DNA of 43,384 nt, taken from DASSYK01 sp036258315 (lineage in GTDB: Bacteria > Actinomycetota > Thermoleophilia > Solirubrobacterales > 70-9). Below, piece after piece: positions 13,617 through 21,847 of this stretch. The notes below the pieces were generated by a model. That model searched no databases, had not been told where the DNA came from, and was given only the letters and a program-made list of their open reading frames with translations. Numbering within the stretch: the stretch's first letter is position 1; every line of letters begins with the position of its first letter. The DNA lies in contig DATADX010000001.1 in the NCBI GenBank assembly GCA_036258315.1, forward strand, positions 1 through 43,384, read 5' to 3'. Position numbers and translations under genes: made by a program.

Positions 13617-14774
13617 TCAGGCGACCTGCGCCTGCTCCTCCGCGTCCGCGGCCCTGCCGCCGCCTCGATCCGACTCGCGCACGAGATGCATGTGCTCGGG
13701 CGCCCATGAAAGCTTCACCCTCGCCCCCGCGCCGGGCAGGCTCCTGCGCTCGGCCTCGTCCGTGTTGGGGCAGAGGACCGTCATCACCACGTCGTCGGCC
13801 AGCCGCACCTGCATCTGGGTCGAGGTGCCGAGGTAGAGCGAGCTCTCGACGAGGCCCTCGACGCTCGGCAGGTTGCCCTCGACGGGCTCGGCCTCGGGGG
13901 TGATGATCAGCTTCTCCGGCCGGACGACGGCGTTGGCGCGATCGCCGACCGCGAGCCCATCGACGTCGGCAGCGACCGTGACGCCGCTGTCGAGCTGCAC
14001 CTCGCCGGTGGCGCCGGTGCTCCTCACCACCCCGGGCATCAGGTTGGAGACGCCGATGAACCCGGCGACGAAGCTGCTCGCCGGCTTGTCGTAGACCTCC
14101 TCGGGGTCGGCGACCTGCTCGATCCGGCCCTGGTTCATGACCGCGATCCGGTCCGACATCGTCAGCGCCTCCTCCTGGTCGTGGGTGACGTAGACGAACG
14201 TGATCCCGACGTCGCGCTGGATCCCCTTCAGCTGGATCTGCAGGCCCTTGCGCAGCTTCAGGTCGAGCGCCCCGAGCGGCTCGTCCAGCAGCAGCACCTT
14301 CGGCATGTTGACGAGCGCCCGCGCCAGCGCCACCCGCTGCTGCTGGCCTCCGGACAGCTGCGCCGGGCGCCGGTTCGCCTCCCTGGCGAGCCCGACCCGC
14401 TCCAGCTCGGCGCCGACCCGCCGCGAGATCTCCGCTTTGTCGACCTTCTTGCGCTTCAGGCCGAAGGCGACGTTCTCGGCCACGCTCAGGTGCGGGAACA
14501 GCGCATAGCTCTGGAAGACGGTGTTCGTCGGCCGCTTGTAGGCCGGCAGCCCGACCTGGTCGGCGCCGTCGATCAGCACCTTCCCGTCGCTCGGGTCCTC
14601 GAAGCCCGCGACGATCCGCAGCGTCGTCGTCTTTCCGCAGCCGCTCGGACCGAGCATCGTGAAGAACTCGCCCTCGGCGATGTCGAGGTCGATCCGGTCC
14701 ACCGCCGTGAGGTCGCCGAACCGCTTGGTGACGCCGCGCAGCTCGACGCTCGGGTTGCCCGTTGCCGCCTCCAT
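13617..14774 (-). CDS. potA: ABC transporter ATP-binding protein, PotA type (importer A)
   Basis: A protein of 385 residues with Walker A GPSGCGKTT (about 42-50), Q loop TVFQSYALFPHL, signature LSGGQQQR, Walker B LLLDEPLGALD and the switch His in VTHDQEEALT. The C-terminal third (from about 245) is a TOBE-type regulatory domain (NAVVRPEKLIITPE, VKLSWAPEHMHLV). It energises importer A. The ATG follows the stop of the APC permease gene with no gap (TAGATG), so the secondary carrier and the ABC importer are one transcription unit. Confidence 0.9.
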   Translation of the reverse strand: MEAATGNPSVELRGVTKRFGDLTAVDRIDLDIAEGEFFTMLGPSGCGKTTTLRIVAGFEDPSDGKVLIDGADQVGLPAYKRPTNTVFQSYALFPHLSVAENVAFGLKRKKVDKAEISRRVGAELERVGLAREANRRPAQLSGGQQQRVALARALVNMPKVLLLDEPLGALDLKLRKGLQIQLKGIQRDVGITFVYVTHDQEEALTMSDRIAVMNQGRIEQVADPEEVYDKPASSFVAGFIGVSNLMPGVVRSTGATGEVQLDSGVTVAADVDGLAVGDRANAVVRPEKLIITPEAEPVEGNLPSVEGLVESSLYLGTSTQMQVRLADDVVMTVLCPNTDEAERRSLPGAGARVKLSWAPEHMHLVRESDRGGGRAADAEEQAQVA

Positions 14775-16343
14775 CTACTTCGATCCTCCCGCGACCGCGG
14801 GCTCCGCCGGCGGGCCTCGCTCGAGAAGCGCCGGGTCGGCGACCTCGGTGCGGCGCTTGAAGAACGGCTCGCGCTTGTAGAGCCGCCACGCGAACAGAAG
14901 GACCACCCCGACCAGCAGCATCCCGACCCCGATCACGGCCGGCGGGGCGACGCCGAACCACTCCTCGGCCGTATACGAGTTCTCCGGGTCCGAGAAGTTG
15001 AACAGCGCCTTGACGAAGATGTAGGTGAGCACGAGGGCCCCGGCCCCGGGCGCGAGCCCGACGAACAGGAGGTTGCGCCACGTCTTCGGGATCTCACGAC
15101 GGTAGTAGATCACGCAGGCGAACCCGGTCAGCGCGTAGTAGAAGGCGATCATCAGGCCGAGCGCCGTCAGCGAGTCGAACAGGAAGGTCTTGTTGATCAG
15201 CTTCCCCGGCACGTACCAGGCGGTCGCGAGGACGCCGATCGCGATCGTCGCGAACACCGGGGTGAAGAACCGCTTCGAGACCTCTCCGAACGCGCTCGGA
15301 ATCGCCTCGTGGCGGGCCATCGACAGGGCGGTGCGGGACGCCGGGAGGATCGTCGTCTGCGTCGAGGCGAGCGCCGACACGACGACGGCGAGCAGCACGA
15401 TCTCGGCGAGCGGGCTGCCGAGTGCGCCCTCCGCGTACTTGGCGAGGATCCCGGGCTTGTCGTCGAACGCGGCGGCGCCGCCGAGCCCGTGCCAGGCGAG
15501 CACGGCGGTCGCGACGCCGACGTAGGTGATCAGCAGGATGATCGTCGAGATCAGGCCGGCGAGGCCGGGGCGCGTGACGTCGCCGGAGGTCTCCTCGTTC
15601 AGATTGACGGCGCTCTCCCATCCCCAGTAGATGAAGATCCCGAGCAGCATCGCCTGGATCAGGCCGCCGGACTCGCTGCTGAACGGATTCAGGTTGCCGG
15701 CCTCGATGTTGAGCGGGTTGAACCAGGACAGGTTCGGCTCGAACGAGCTCGCCGGGCCGTCGCCCGAGAACACCTTCCAGAGGATCACGCCGATGAAGAT
15801 CAGCAGCGGGATGATCTGGATCGCCATCAGCACCATCTGCATCCGGGCCGAGGCCTCGGTGCCGATCACGCAGACCGTGGTCATCGCCGCGATCAAGAGG
15901 ACCGCGCCGATGATGATCGCCGCCTTGGAGCTCTGCAGGCCGTCCGCGCCGATCAGGTCGTAGAAGGTGAAGACGGCGACGTCCGCGAGCGAGCCGACGA
16001 CGAGGATCCCGGTCATCGCCACCGCCCAGCCGGCGATCCAGCCGGTGTTCGGCCCCATCGCCCTGGTCACCCACGAGAACGTCGTCCCGCAGTCCTGGTC
16101 GGCCTTGTTGAGCCAGTAGAAGGCCGCCGCGATGAAAAACATCGGCACGAACGCGATCAGCAGGGCCGCCGGGGCGTAGAAGCCGACCGCGACCGCGATC
16201 GAGCCGATCACCGCCGCCAGCGAGTAGGCAGGCGCCGTCGAGGCGAGCGCCACCACCAGTCCCTCCCAGAAGCTGATCGCTCCCGCCTTCAGGCCGTGCT
16301 CGCTGGTCTGGACGTCCTGTCCGGCAGCCGCGCGAGCTTCCAA
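14775..16343 (-). CDS. APC-superfamily amino acid/polyamine permease
   Basis: A protein of about 522 residues with some twelve hydrophobic segments. The first (AISFWEGLVVALASTAPAYS) is the conserved helix 1 region of APC carriers, and GTTFSWVTRAMGP corresponds to the helix 3 region of the family. These are proton-coupled or exchange carriers for amino acids or polyamines. The start is taken as TTG at 16343 because a perfect GGAGGAGG ribosome-binding site lies 7 bases upstream (16351-16358) and a promoter lies at 16406-16434; a GTG at 16409 would overlap that -10 box. It heads the operon that continues with importer A. Confidence 0.85.
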   Translation of the reverse strand: MEARAAAGQDVQTSEHGLKAGAISFWEGLVVALASTAPAYSLAAVIGSIAVAVGFYAPAALLIAFVPMFFIAAAFYWLNKADQDCGTTFSWVTRAMGPNTGWIAGWAVAMTGILVVGSLADVAVFTFYDLIGADGLQSSKAAIIIGAVLLIAAMTTVCVIGTEASARMQMVLMAIQIIPLLIFIGVILWKVFSGDGPASSFEPNLSWFNPLNIEAGNLNPFSSESGGLIQAMLLGIFIYWGWESAVNLNEETSGDVTRPGLAGLISTIILLITYVGVATAVLAWHGLGGAAAFDDKPGILAKYAEGALGSPLAEIVLLAVVVSALASTQTTILPASRTALSMARHEAIPSAFGEVSKRFFTPVFATIAIGVLATAWYVPGKLINKTFLFDSLTALGLMIAFYYALTGFACVIYYRREIPKTWRNLLFVGLAPGAGALVLTYIFVKALFNFSDPENSYTAEEWFGVAPPAVIGVGMLLVGVVLLFAWRLYKREPFFKRRTEVADPALLERGPPAEPAVAGGSK

Positions 16344-16405
16344 CTGGGGTCCTCCTCCGTTTGGTCCAAGCGATCGCCGCCACTTCAGCGACTCGTAGGG
16401 GCAGG

Positions 16406-16434
16406 ACACTAAGCAACCCGGCGGGCGGCGGCAA
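16406..16434 (-). promoter_or_regulatory. Predicted promoter of the APC permease / importer A operon
   Basis: On the minus strand TTGCCG (16429-16434), a 17-base spacer and TAGTGT (16406-16411). Transcription would start near 16399, giving a leader of about 55 bases that ends in the strong ribosome-binding site before TTG 16343. Confidence 0.6.
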
Positions 16435-16464
16435 CGGGCGGATGCCCAAAAAGCGTTCCCCGCC

Positions 16465-16483
16465 GTTGTACGATCGGTACAAC
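16465..16483. promoter_or_regulatory. Candidate operator, inverted repeat GTTGTAC-5-GTACAAC
   Basis: GTTGTACGATCGGTACAAC has perfect 7-base arms around 5 bases. It lies between two divergent promoters, those of the permease/importer operon and the aminotransferase operon, so one regulator could control uptake and breakdown together. The PucR-type protein encoded at 18011 is a nearby candidate, but other families also bind such sites. Confidence 0.5.
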
Positions 16484-16490
16484 CGCAATT

Positions 16491-16518
16491 CGCAAGCTTG
16501 ACCGAAATCTCGCTTGCG
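16491..16518. repeat. Inverted repeat CGCAAGC-14-GCTTGCG overlapping the aminotransferase -35 region
   Basis: Arms at 16491-16497 and 16512-16518. The right arm also belongs to a small palindrome CTCGC-TT-GCGAG (16509-16520). It overlaps the predicted -35 box, which suggests a second regulator site. Confidence 0.4.
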
Positions 16519-16542
16519 AGGGCGCCGTCTCAGGTCTACGTT
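16514..16542 (+). promoter_or_regulatory. Predicted promoter of the aminotransferase operon
   Basis: TTGCGA (16514-16519), a 17-base spacer and TACGTT (16537-16542). The expected leader is about 50 bases and ends with a strong GAGGAGG ribosome-binding site at 16585-16591, 8 bases before the ATG at 16600. Confidence 0.45.
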
Positions 16543-16599
16543 TGTGCAACGCGTCGAACCTGACCCCGGAAGCGCGACCGAGATGAGGAGGTAACCGGA

Positions 16600-17997
16600 A
16601 TGCAAGCCAGCGCCGGAACGGAGGCTCCGCCTGCGGCGATGAGCCCCGAGGAGCTCCAGGAGCACGCCCGCGAGCACCTCTGGATGCACTTCACGCGGAT
16701 GGGCGGCTTCGGCGCCGAGCAGGCCGTGCCCGTGATCGTCCGCGGCGAGGGCTGCTACGTGTGGGACGAGAAGGGCAACCGCTATCTCGACGGGCTTTCG
16801 GCGCTGTTCTGCGTCAACTCCGGGCACGGCCGCGCCGAGCTCGGGGACGCGATGGCCGCCCAGGTCCGGGAGCTCGACTTCGTGACGATCTGGAGCTACG
16901 CGCATCCGCGCGCGATCGAGCTTGCCGACCGCGTCGCCGCGCTCGCGCCGGGTGACCTCAACAAGGTCTTCTTCACGAACAGCGGCTCCGAGGCCGTCGA
17001 GTCGGCGATCAAGCTTGCCCGCAACTACCACCGCCTGACGGGCAACGGCACCAAGACGAAGCTGATCGCGCGCGAGATCGCCTACCACGGGACCACGCTC
17101 GGGGCGCTCTCGGCGACGGGCATCACCGGACTCCGCAGCCAGTTCGAGCCGCTCGTCCCGGGCGGCTGCCACGTCCCGAACACCGACAGCTACCGCTGGC
17201 CCGCGGGCCGCGACCCGCTCTGGGCGGCCGACAAGATCGAGGAGCGGATCCTGTTCGAGGGGCCCGAGACCGTCGCGGCGGTGATCCTCGAGCCGCTCCA
17301 GAACGCCGGCGGATGCATCCCGCCGCAGGACGGCTACTTCGACCGCGTCCGCGAGATCTGCGACCGGCACAACGTGCTGCTGATCTCCGACGAGGTGATC
17401 TGCGCCTGGGGCCGGCTTGGCTACTACTTCGGCTGCGAGCGCTACGGCTACCAGCCCGACATCGCCACGACCGCAAAGGCGCTGACCTCGGCCTACGCGC
17501 CGATGGGGGCGATGATCGCGAGCGATCGCGTCTTCGAGCCGTTCGCCGACGAAAAGGCGATGTTCGCCCACGGCTCGACGTTCGCCGGTCATCCGGTCGC
17601 CGCGGCGGCGGCGCTGGCCAACCTCGACGTGTTCGAGCGCGAGGACCTGTGCGGCCACGTGCGCGAGAAGGAGGGCGAGTTCCGGGCGGCGCTCGAGTCG
17701 CTCTACGACCTGCCGATCGTCGGCGACGTGCGCGGCGACGGCTACTTCTACGCGATCGAGCTTGTCAGGGACAAGGACACGAAGGAGTCGTTCACTGACG
17801 AGGAGTCCGAGAGGCTGCTGCGGGGGTTCCTCTCCGGTGAGCTCTACCGGCGCGGACTGATCTGCCGCGCAGACGACCGCGGGGACCCCGTGGTCCAGGT
17901 GGCCCCCCCGCTGACCGCCGACACCAAGCAGTTCGAGGAGATCATCGACGTCCTCCGTCCGGTCCTCTCGAAGGCCTACGAGCGGATGACCGCCTGA
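16600..17997 (+). CDS. Class III PLP aminotransferase (putrescine/omega-amino acid:pyruvate type)
   Basis: A protein of 465 residues of the fold-type I class III family. Motifs: FFTNSGSEAVESAIKLAR (about 127-144), AYHGTTLGALSATG, ILEPLQNAGG, the cofactor-binding Asp in LLISDEVICAWGRLG, and the PLP lysine in TTAKALTSAYAPMGA, followed by HGSTFAGHPVAAAAAL. Such enzymes transfer the terminal amino group of putrescine, GABA, beta-alanine or similar compounds to pyruvate. The alanine dehydrogenase in the same operon, which recycles alanine to pyruvate, supports pyruvate as acceptor (inference). The start is supported by a near-perfect ribosome-binding site. Confidence 0.9.
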   Translation: MQASAGTEAPPAAMSPEELQEHAREHLWMHFTRMGGFGAEQAVPVIVRGEGCYVWDEKGNRYLDGLSALFCVNSGHGRAELGDAMAAQVRELDFVTIWSYAHPRAIELADRVAALAPGDLNKVFFTNSGSEAVESAIKLARNYHRLTGNGTKTKLIAREIAYHGTTLGALSATGITGLRSQFEPLVPGGCHVPNTDSYRWPAGRDPLWAADKIEERILFEGPETVAAVILEPLQNAGGCIPPQDGYFDRVREICDRHNVLLISDEVICAWGRLGYYFGCERYGYQPDIATTAKALTSAYAPMGAMIASDRVFEPFADEKAMFAHGSTFAGHPVAAAAALANLDVFEREDLCGHVREKEGEFRAALESLYDLPIVGDVRGDGYFYAIELVRDKDTKESFTDEESERLLRGFLSGELYRRGLICRADDRGDPVVQVAPPLTADTKQFEEIIDVLRPVLSKAYERMTA

Positions 17998-18010
17998 ACG
18001 GAGCGCGCCG

Positions 18011-19561
18011 ATGCTGACGGTCGAAAGCCTCGCCACGGAACTCGGCCTGAAGCTGGCGACGGGCGAGAAGGCCGCGTCCGAGCGCGAGATTCGCTGGGTC
18101 CACATCTCCGAGCTGCGCGACCCGACCCCGTGGCTGTCCGGCGGCGAGCTGCTGCTGACGACAGGGATCCAGCTCGGCTCGGCCGACAGCCAGCGCGAGT
18201 TCGTTCGCCTGCTCGCGGGCAGTGGCGCCGCCGGCCTCGGGTTCGGGACCGGCTTCGACCACAGCAAGCTGCCGCGGGCGCTCACCAAGGAGGCCGACGA
18301 GCTGGGGTTCCCGCTGTTCGAGGTGCCGTACGAGACGCCCTTCATCGCGATCACCGAGGCGGCGGCCAACCGGCTGGTGAACGAGCAATACGACGTCCTC
18401 TCGCGCGGGATCGCGGTCAACGAGCGGCTTGAGCGGCTCGTGCTCGAGGGCGGCGGGCTCGAGGAGATCGGCCGGGAGATCGCTGCCGCCGTCGGCGGCA
18501 GCTCGCTCGTGCTCGACGCGCGCGGCGAGCCGCTCGCTCAGGGCGGTCGCCGCCTCTCGGCCGAGCTCATGGATGCGATCCGAAGCGAGGTCCAGGAGCG
18601 GGGGTCCGCCGCGGCGCCCTTCGTTCCGTCGCAGGCGAGCCTGCGCGGGCGCGCCCTCGCGCATCCGGTCTCGCCGCGCGGCGGTGCGGCCGAGGCGTGG
18701 CTGGTCGTCGTCCGCCGCTCGGGTCAGCTCGGAGACTTCGAGCGGCTGACGGTGCAGCAGGCCGCGATCGTCGTCGCGCTCGAGCTGATGCGCGAACGGG
18801 TCGCCCGCGAGACCGAGCGCCGGCTCGCCGGCGAGGTGCTGGCGGCCGCCCTTTCGGGGCGGCTGGGCAGCGATGACGTCCGCGACCGGCTCGTCCCGTT
18901 CGGGGTCGGCGAGCAGGCGGCGGCGCTCGTGTTCGAGAGCAGCGATCCGGCCGCCGCGCAGGTCACCCTCGAGCAGCACTTTCTCTCCGAGCGCCGCCCG
19001 GCGCTGATCGCGACCCAGCAGGCCGGGCGCCGCGAGCTGCTCTGCGCGGTGATCAACGCGGCCGAGGTCGACCCGATCGAGGTCGCCGCTGCCGCCCGGG
19101 CCGTGCTGGCGACCAGCCACGGGCCGGTCCGCGCCGCCGCCAGCAGGGGAGCGCCAACCGATCGGCTCCGCCACAGCTTCCACGAGGCGCGCTGCGCGCT
19201 CGAGGCGACCGGGTTCGCCAACGGCGCGGCTCCCGAGGTCGCCTCCCACCGTGATCTCGGCGCCTTCACGCTGCTGCTCTCCGTCCAGGACGCCGAGGCG
19301 CTCGAGCTCTACTGCGAAACGGTGCTGGGCCCGATCGAGGACTCCGACGACCGTTATGCGGGCGAGCTGCTCCGCTCGCTCGAGGCCTATATCGACCGCA
19401 ACGGCCACTGGGAGCGTGCCGCGGCGGACTGTTACTGCCACCGGCACACGCTGCGCTACCGGATCAAGAGAATCGAGGAGCTGACCGGCCGCGACCTCGG
19501 CCGTGCCAACGACCGGGTGGAGCTGTGGCTCGCGCTCCGGGCGAAGGAGCTGATCGCATGA
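18011..19561 (+). CDS. PucR-family transcriptional regulator
   Basis: A protein of 516 residues. The N-terminal PucR domain (about 5-125) contains VHISELRDPTPWLSGGELLLTTG. A middle CdaR-like region follows, and the C-terminus (about 455-510) holds the PucR helix-turn-helix (HWERAAADCYCHRHTLRYRIKRIEEL). PucR proteins activate purine, amine or amino acid breakdown in response to a ligand. Placed second in the operon, 13 bases after the aminotransferase, it probably regulates this operon and perhaps the divergent importer operon. Candidate sites are the repeats at 16465-16518. Confidence 0.9.
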   Translation: MLTVESLATELGLKLATGEKAASEREIRWVHISELRDPTPWLSGGELLLTTGIQLGSADSQREFVRLLAGSGAAGLGFGTGFDHSKLPRALTKEADELGFPLFEVPYETPFIAITEAAANRLVNEQYDVLSRGIAVNERLERLVLEGGGLEEIGREIAAAVGGSSLVLDARGEPLAQGGRRLSAELMDAIRSEVQERGSAAAPFVPSQASLRGRALAHPVSPRGGAAEAWLVVVRRSGQLGDFERLTVQQAAIVVALELMRERVARETERRLAGEVLAAALSGRLGSDDVRDRLVPFGVGEQAAALVFESSDPAAAQVTLEQHFLSERRPALIATQQAGRRELLCAVINAAEVDPIEVAAAARAVLATSHGPVRAAASRGAPTDRLRHSFHEARCALEATGFANGAAPEVASHRDLGAFTLLLSVQDAEALELYCETVLGPIEDSDDRYAGELLRSLEAYIDRNGHWERAAADCYCHRHTLRYRIKRIEELTGRDLGRANDRVELWLALRAKELIA

Positions 19562-20673
19562 GGGTGGCCGTGCTGGGAGCGGGGGGCACGATCGCACCGG
19601 CGATAGTCAGGGACCTGGCCGAGTCCGAGGAGGTGACGGCGCTGCGCCTGCTCGACCTCGACCTGCGCCGAGCCGAGGGGGTCGCGATCGAGCACGGCGA
19701 GGGCAAGGCCCAGGCCTACGAGGTCGACGCGCGGGAGGACCTCGCCGAGCGCCTCACCGGAATGCATGTCCTCGTCAACTCCGCTCACTATCCGGTCAAT
19801 CTCGCGGCGATGGAGGCGTGCCTCGGGGCGGGCTGCCACTACCTGGACCTCGGGGGCCTTTACCACGTGACCGCGAAGCAGCTCGAGCTCTCACCGCGGT
19901 TCCGCCAGCGCGGGTTGGTCGCCGTGCTCGGGGCGGGCTCGGCGCCCGGCAAGACGAACCTGATGGCGGCCCGCGCCGTCCGCGAGCTCGGGGGCTCGGC
20001 GGACTCCATCTCCGTCGCGGCCGCCGGACGGGACCTTGACCCCCCGGAAGGGATCGCGTTCCCCTACGCGGTCCGGACCTTGATCGCCGAGATCAGCCGC
20101 CCGCCGGTGGCGCTGTTCGACGGCCGGGCGCGCGAGCTCAGCCCGATGCAGGCCGGGCCTCGGATCGACTTCGGCGAGCCGATCGGCGAGGCGGACACGA
20201 TCTTCACACTGCACTCCGAGGTCCTGACGTTCGGAGCCAGCTTCGGCGCCCGCCACGTCACCTTCGCGCTCTCGCTCCCGCCCAAGGTCCTGGAGCTGGT
20301 TCAGGACCTCGCGGCGGCGGACGAGGAGCGGGTCGCCGAGGCGGCCGCGTCCGCCCTGCCCCCGTCGCCCACGACGGTTTCGGCGCACGTGGTGGAGGCC
20401 TCGGCCGGAAACCGCTCCATCGTCGCGCGCAGCTTCACCGCGCCGCACGTGGACTGGGGGATCGGCGGCGGGATCCTCTCGACTGGCTCGGTGGCGGCGG
20501 CGACGGTGCGGCTGCTCGCGCGGGGCCGGATCACCGCGACGGGCGCGCTGCCGCCCGAGCGCTGCATCGACCCGGAGGAGATGTTCGCGGAGCTCGAGAC
20601 GCGCGGCGTTCGCTTCGAGTTCCGGACCACGGAGGGGACCAGGGAAGGGATCGGAATGGAGGCCACGAGATGA
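19558..20673 (+). CDS. Saccharopine dehydrogenase-like NAD(P)-binding oxidoreductase
   Basis: A protein of 371 residues. It starts with a Rossmann fingerprint (VAVLGAGGTIAPAIVRDL, residues 3-20) and a second strand ending in an acidic LLDLD. The segment VNSAHYPVNLAAMEACLGAG and the following CHYLDLGG match the saccharopine dehydrogenase fold, with a C-terminal substrate domain. Family members make or split secondary amines (saccharopine, carboxynorspermidine). Within an amine breakdown operon, it might handle a polyamine-derived adduct or imine, which is inference only. The ATG overlaps the PucR stop (ATGA). Confidence 0.78.
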   Translation: MRVAVLGAGGTIAPAIVRDLAESEEVTALRLLDLDLRRAEGVAIEHGEGKAQAYEVDAREDLAERLTGMHVLVNSAHYPVNLAAMEACLGAGCHYLDLGGLYHVTAKQLELSPRFRQRGLVAVLGAGSAPGKTNLMAARAVRELGGSADSISVAAAGRDLDPPEGIAFPYAVRTLIAEISRPPVALFDGRARELSPMQAGPRIDFGEPIGEADTIFTLHSEVLTFGASFGARHVTFALSLPPKVLELVQDLAAADEERVAEAAASALPPSPTTVSAHVVEASAGNRSIVARSFTAPHVDWGIGGGILSTGSVAAATVRLLARGRITATGALPPERCIDPEEMFAELETRGVRFEFRTTEGTREGIGMEATR

Positions 20674-20686
20674 GGGGAAGCGGACG

Positions 20687-21817
20687 ATGAAGGTCGGCGT
20701 CCCCACCGAGGTCAAGGACGACGAGTATCGGGTCGCGATCACCCCCGCCGGCGTCCGGGAGATGGCGGTCCACAAGCACGAGGTGCTGATCCAGGCCGGC
20801 GCCGGCGAGGGCAGCGCGATCTCCGACGACATGTTCGCCGCGCAGGGCGCGCGCATCGTTCCCGACGCCGCCGCGGTCTTCGGCGAGGCCGAGATGGTGC
20901 TCAAGGTGAAGGAGCCCCAGCCGCCGGAGGTCGAGATGCTGCGCGAGGGCCGGACCCTGTTCACCTATCTGCATCTGGCGCCCGACCCCGACCTGACTCG
21001 CGGCCTGCAGGCCTCCGGCGCGGTCTGCGTCGCCTACGAGACCGTCGAGGACTCGCACGGGCAGCTGCCGCTGCTGGCGCCGATGAGCGAGATCGCCGGC
21101 AAGATCGCCACCCAGGCCGGCGCCTTCTATCTCGAGAAGCCCTTCGGTGGGCGCGGCATCCTGCTCGGCGGGGTGCCGGGAGTCGCGGCCGCGACGGTGA
21201 TGGTGATCGGCGGCGGCGCGGTCGGGATGCACGCGGCGTTCATCGCGATCGGGATGGAGGCCGACGTGTTCGTGTTCGACGTCTCGATCGACAAGCTCCG
21301 CGAGCTCGACGTCGCCTTCGGCGGCCGCGCCTCGACCGTCTTCTCCTCGACGCTCGCGGTCGAGGAGATGCTTCCCCGCGTCGATCTTGTGATCGGCGCG
21401 GTGCTCGTGCACGGTGCCAAGGCGCCGTGCGTCATCCAGCGCGAGCAGCTGGGCCTGATGAAGAAGAACGCGGTGCTGGTCGACGTCGCGATCGACCAAG
21501 GCGGCTGCTTCGAGACCTCGAGGCCGACCACCCACCGAGATCCGACCTTCGAGGTTGACGGGATCACGCACTACTGCGTCGCGAACATGCCCGGCGCGGT
21601 GCCGATCACCTCGACCTACGCGCTCACCAACGCGACGCTGCCCTATGCGATCGAGCTGGCCGACCACGGCGTCGCCGAAGCGGTCCGTCGCGATCCGGGG
21701 CTGCGCCTCGGCGTCAACGTGGCGGGCGGCCAAGTCACGCACCCGGCGGTGGCCGAGTCGGTGGGGTTGGAGTACACGCCGGTGGAAGACGCACTGGGAT
21801 TGACGCAGAATGCTTAG
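20687..21817 (+). CDS. ald: Alanine dehydrogenase
   Basis: A protein of 376 residues, the usual length. It begins MKVGVPTEVKDDEYRVA, contains the substrate-binding Lys in HKHEV and the catalytic His in FTYLHLAPD, a Rossmann motif VMVIGGGAVGMHAA near 170, and the conserved NMPGAVPITSTYALTNATLPY. It converts L-alanine and NAD to pyruvate, ammonia and NADH. In this operon it would regenerate the pyruvate used by the aminotransferase and release nitrogen as ammonium. A GGGGAAG ribosome-binding site precedes the ATG; the gap to the previous gene is 13 bases. Confidence 0.95.
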   Translation: MKVGVPTEVKDDEYRVAITPAGVREMAVHKHEVLIQAGAGEGSAISDDMFAAQGARIVPDAAAVFGEAEMVLKVKEPQPPEVEMLREGRTLFTYLHLAPDPDLTRGLQASGAVCVAYETVEDSHGQLPLLAPMSEIAGKIATQAGAFYLEKPFGGRGILLGGVPGVAAATVMVIGGGAVGMHAAFIAIGMEADVFVFDVSIDKLRELDVAFGGRASTVFSSTLAVEEMLPRVDLVIGAVLVHGAKAPCVIQREQLGLMKKNAVLVDVAIDQGGCFETSRPTTHRDPTFEVDGITHYCVANMPGAVPITSTYALTNATLPYAIELADHGVAEAVRRDPGLRLGVNVAGGQVTHPAVAESVGLEYTPVEDALGLTQNA

Positions 21818-21847
21818 GACACATCGATCCAGGAGGAGAGCGAACTG

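Noticed and set aside
14181..16412. A 743-codon plus-strand open frame
   Set aside because: Antisense to the potA and permease genes; highly charged low-complexity translation.
15094..18420. A 1108-codon open frame on the minus strand
   Set aside because: It runs antisense to the aminotransferase gene and in a shifted frame across the APC permease gene, with low-complexity Arg/Asp/Leu composition typical of shadow frames in GC-rich DNA.
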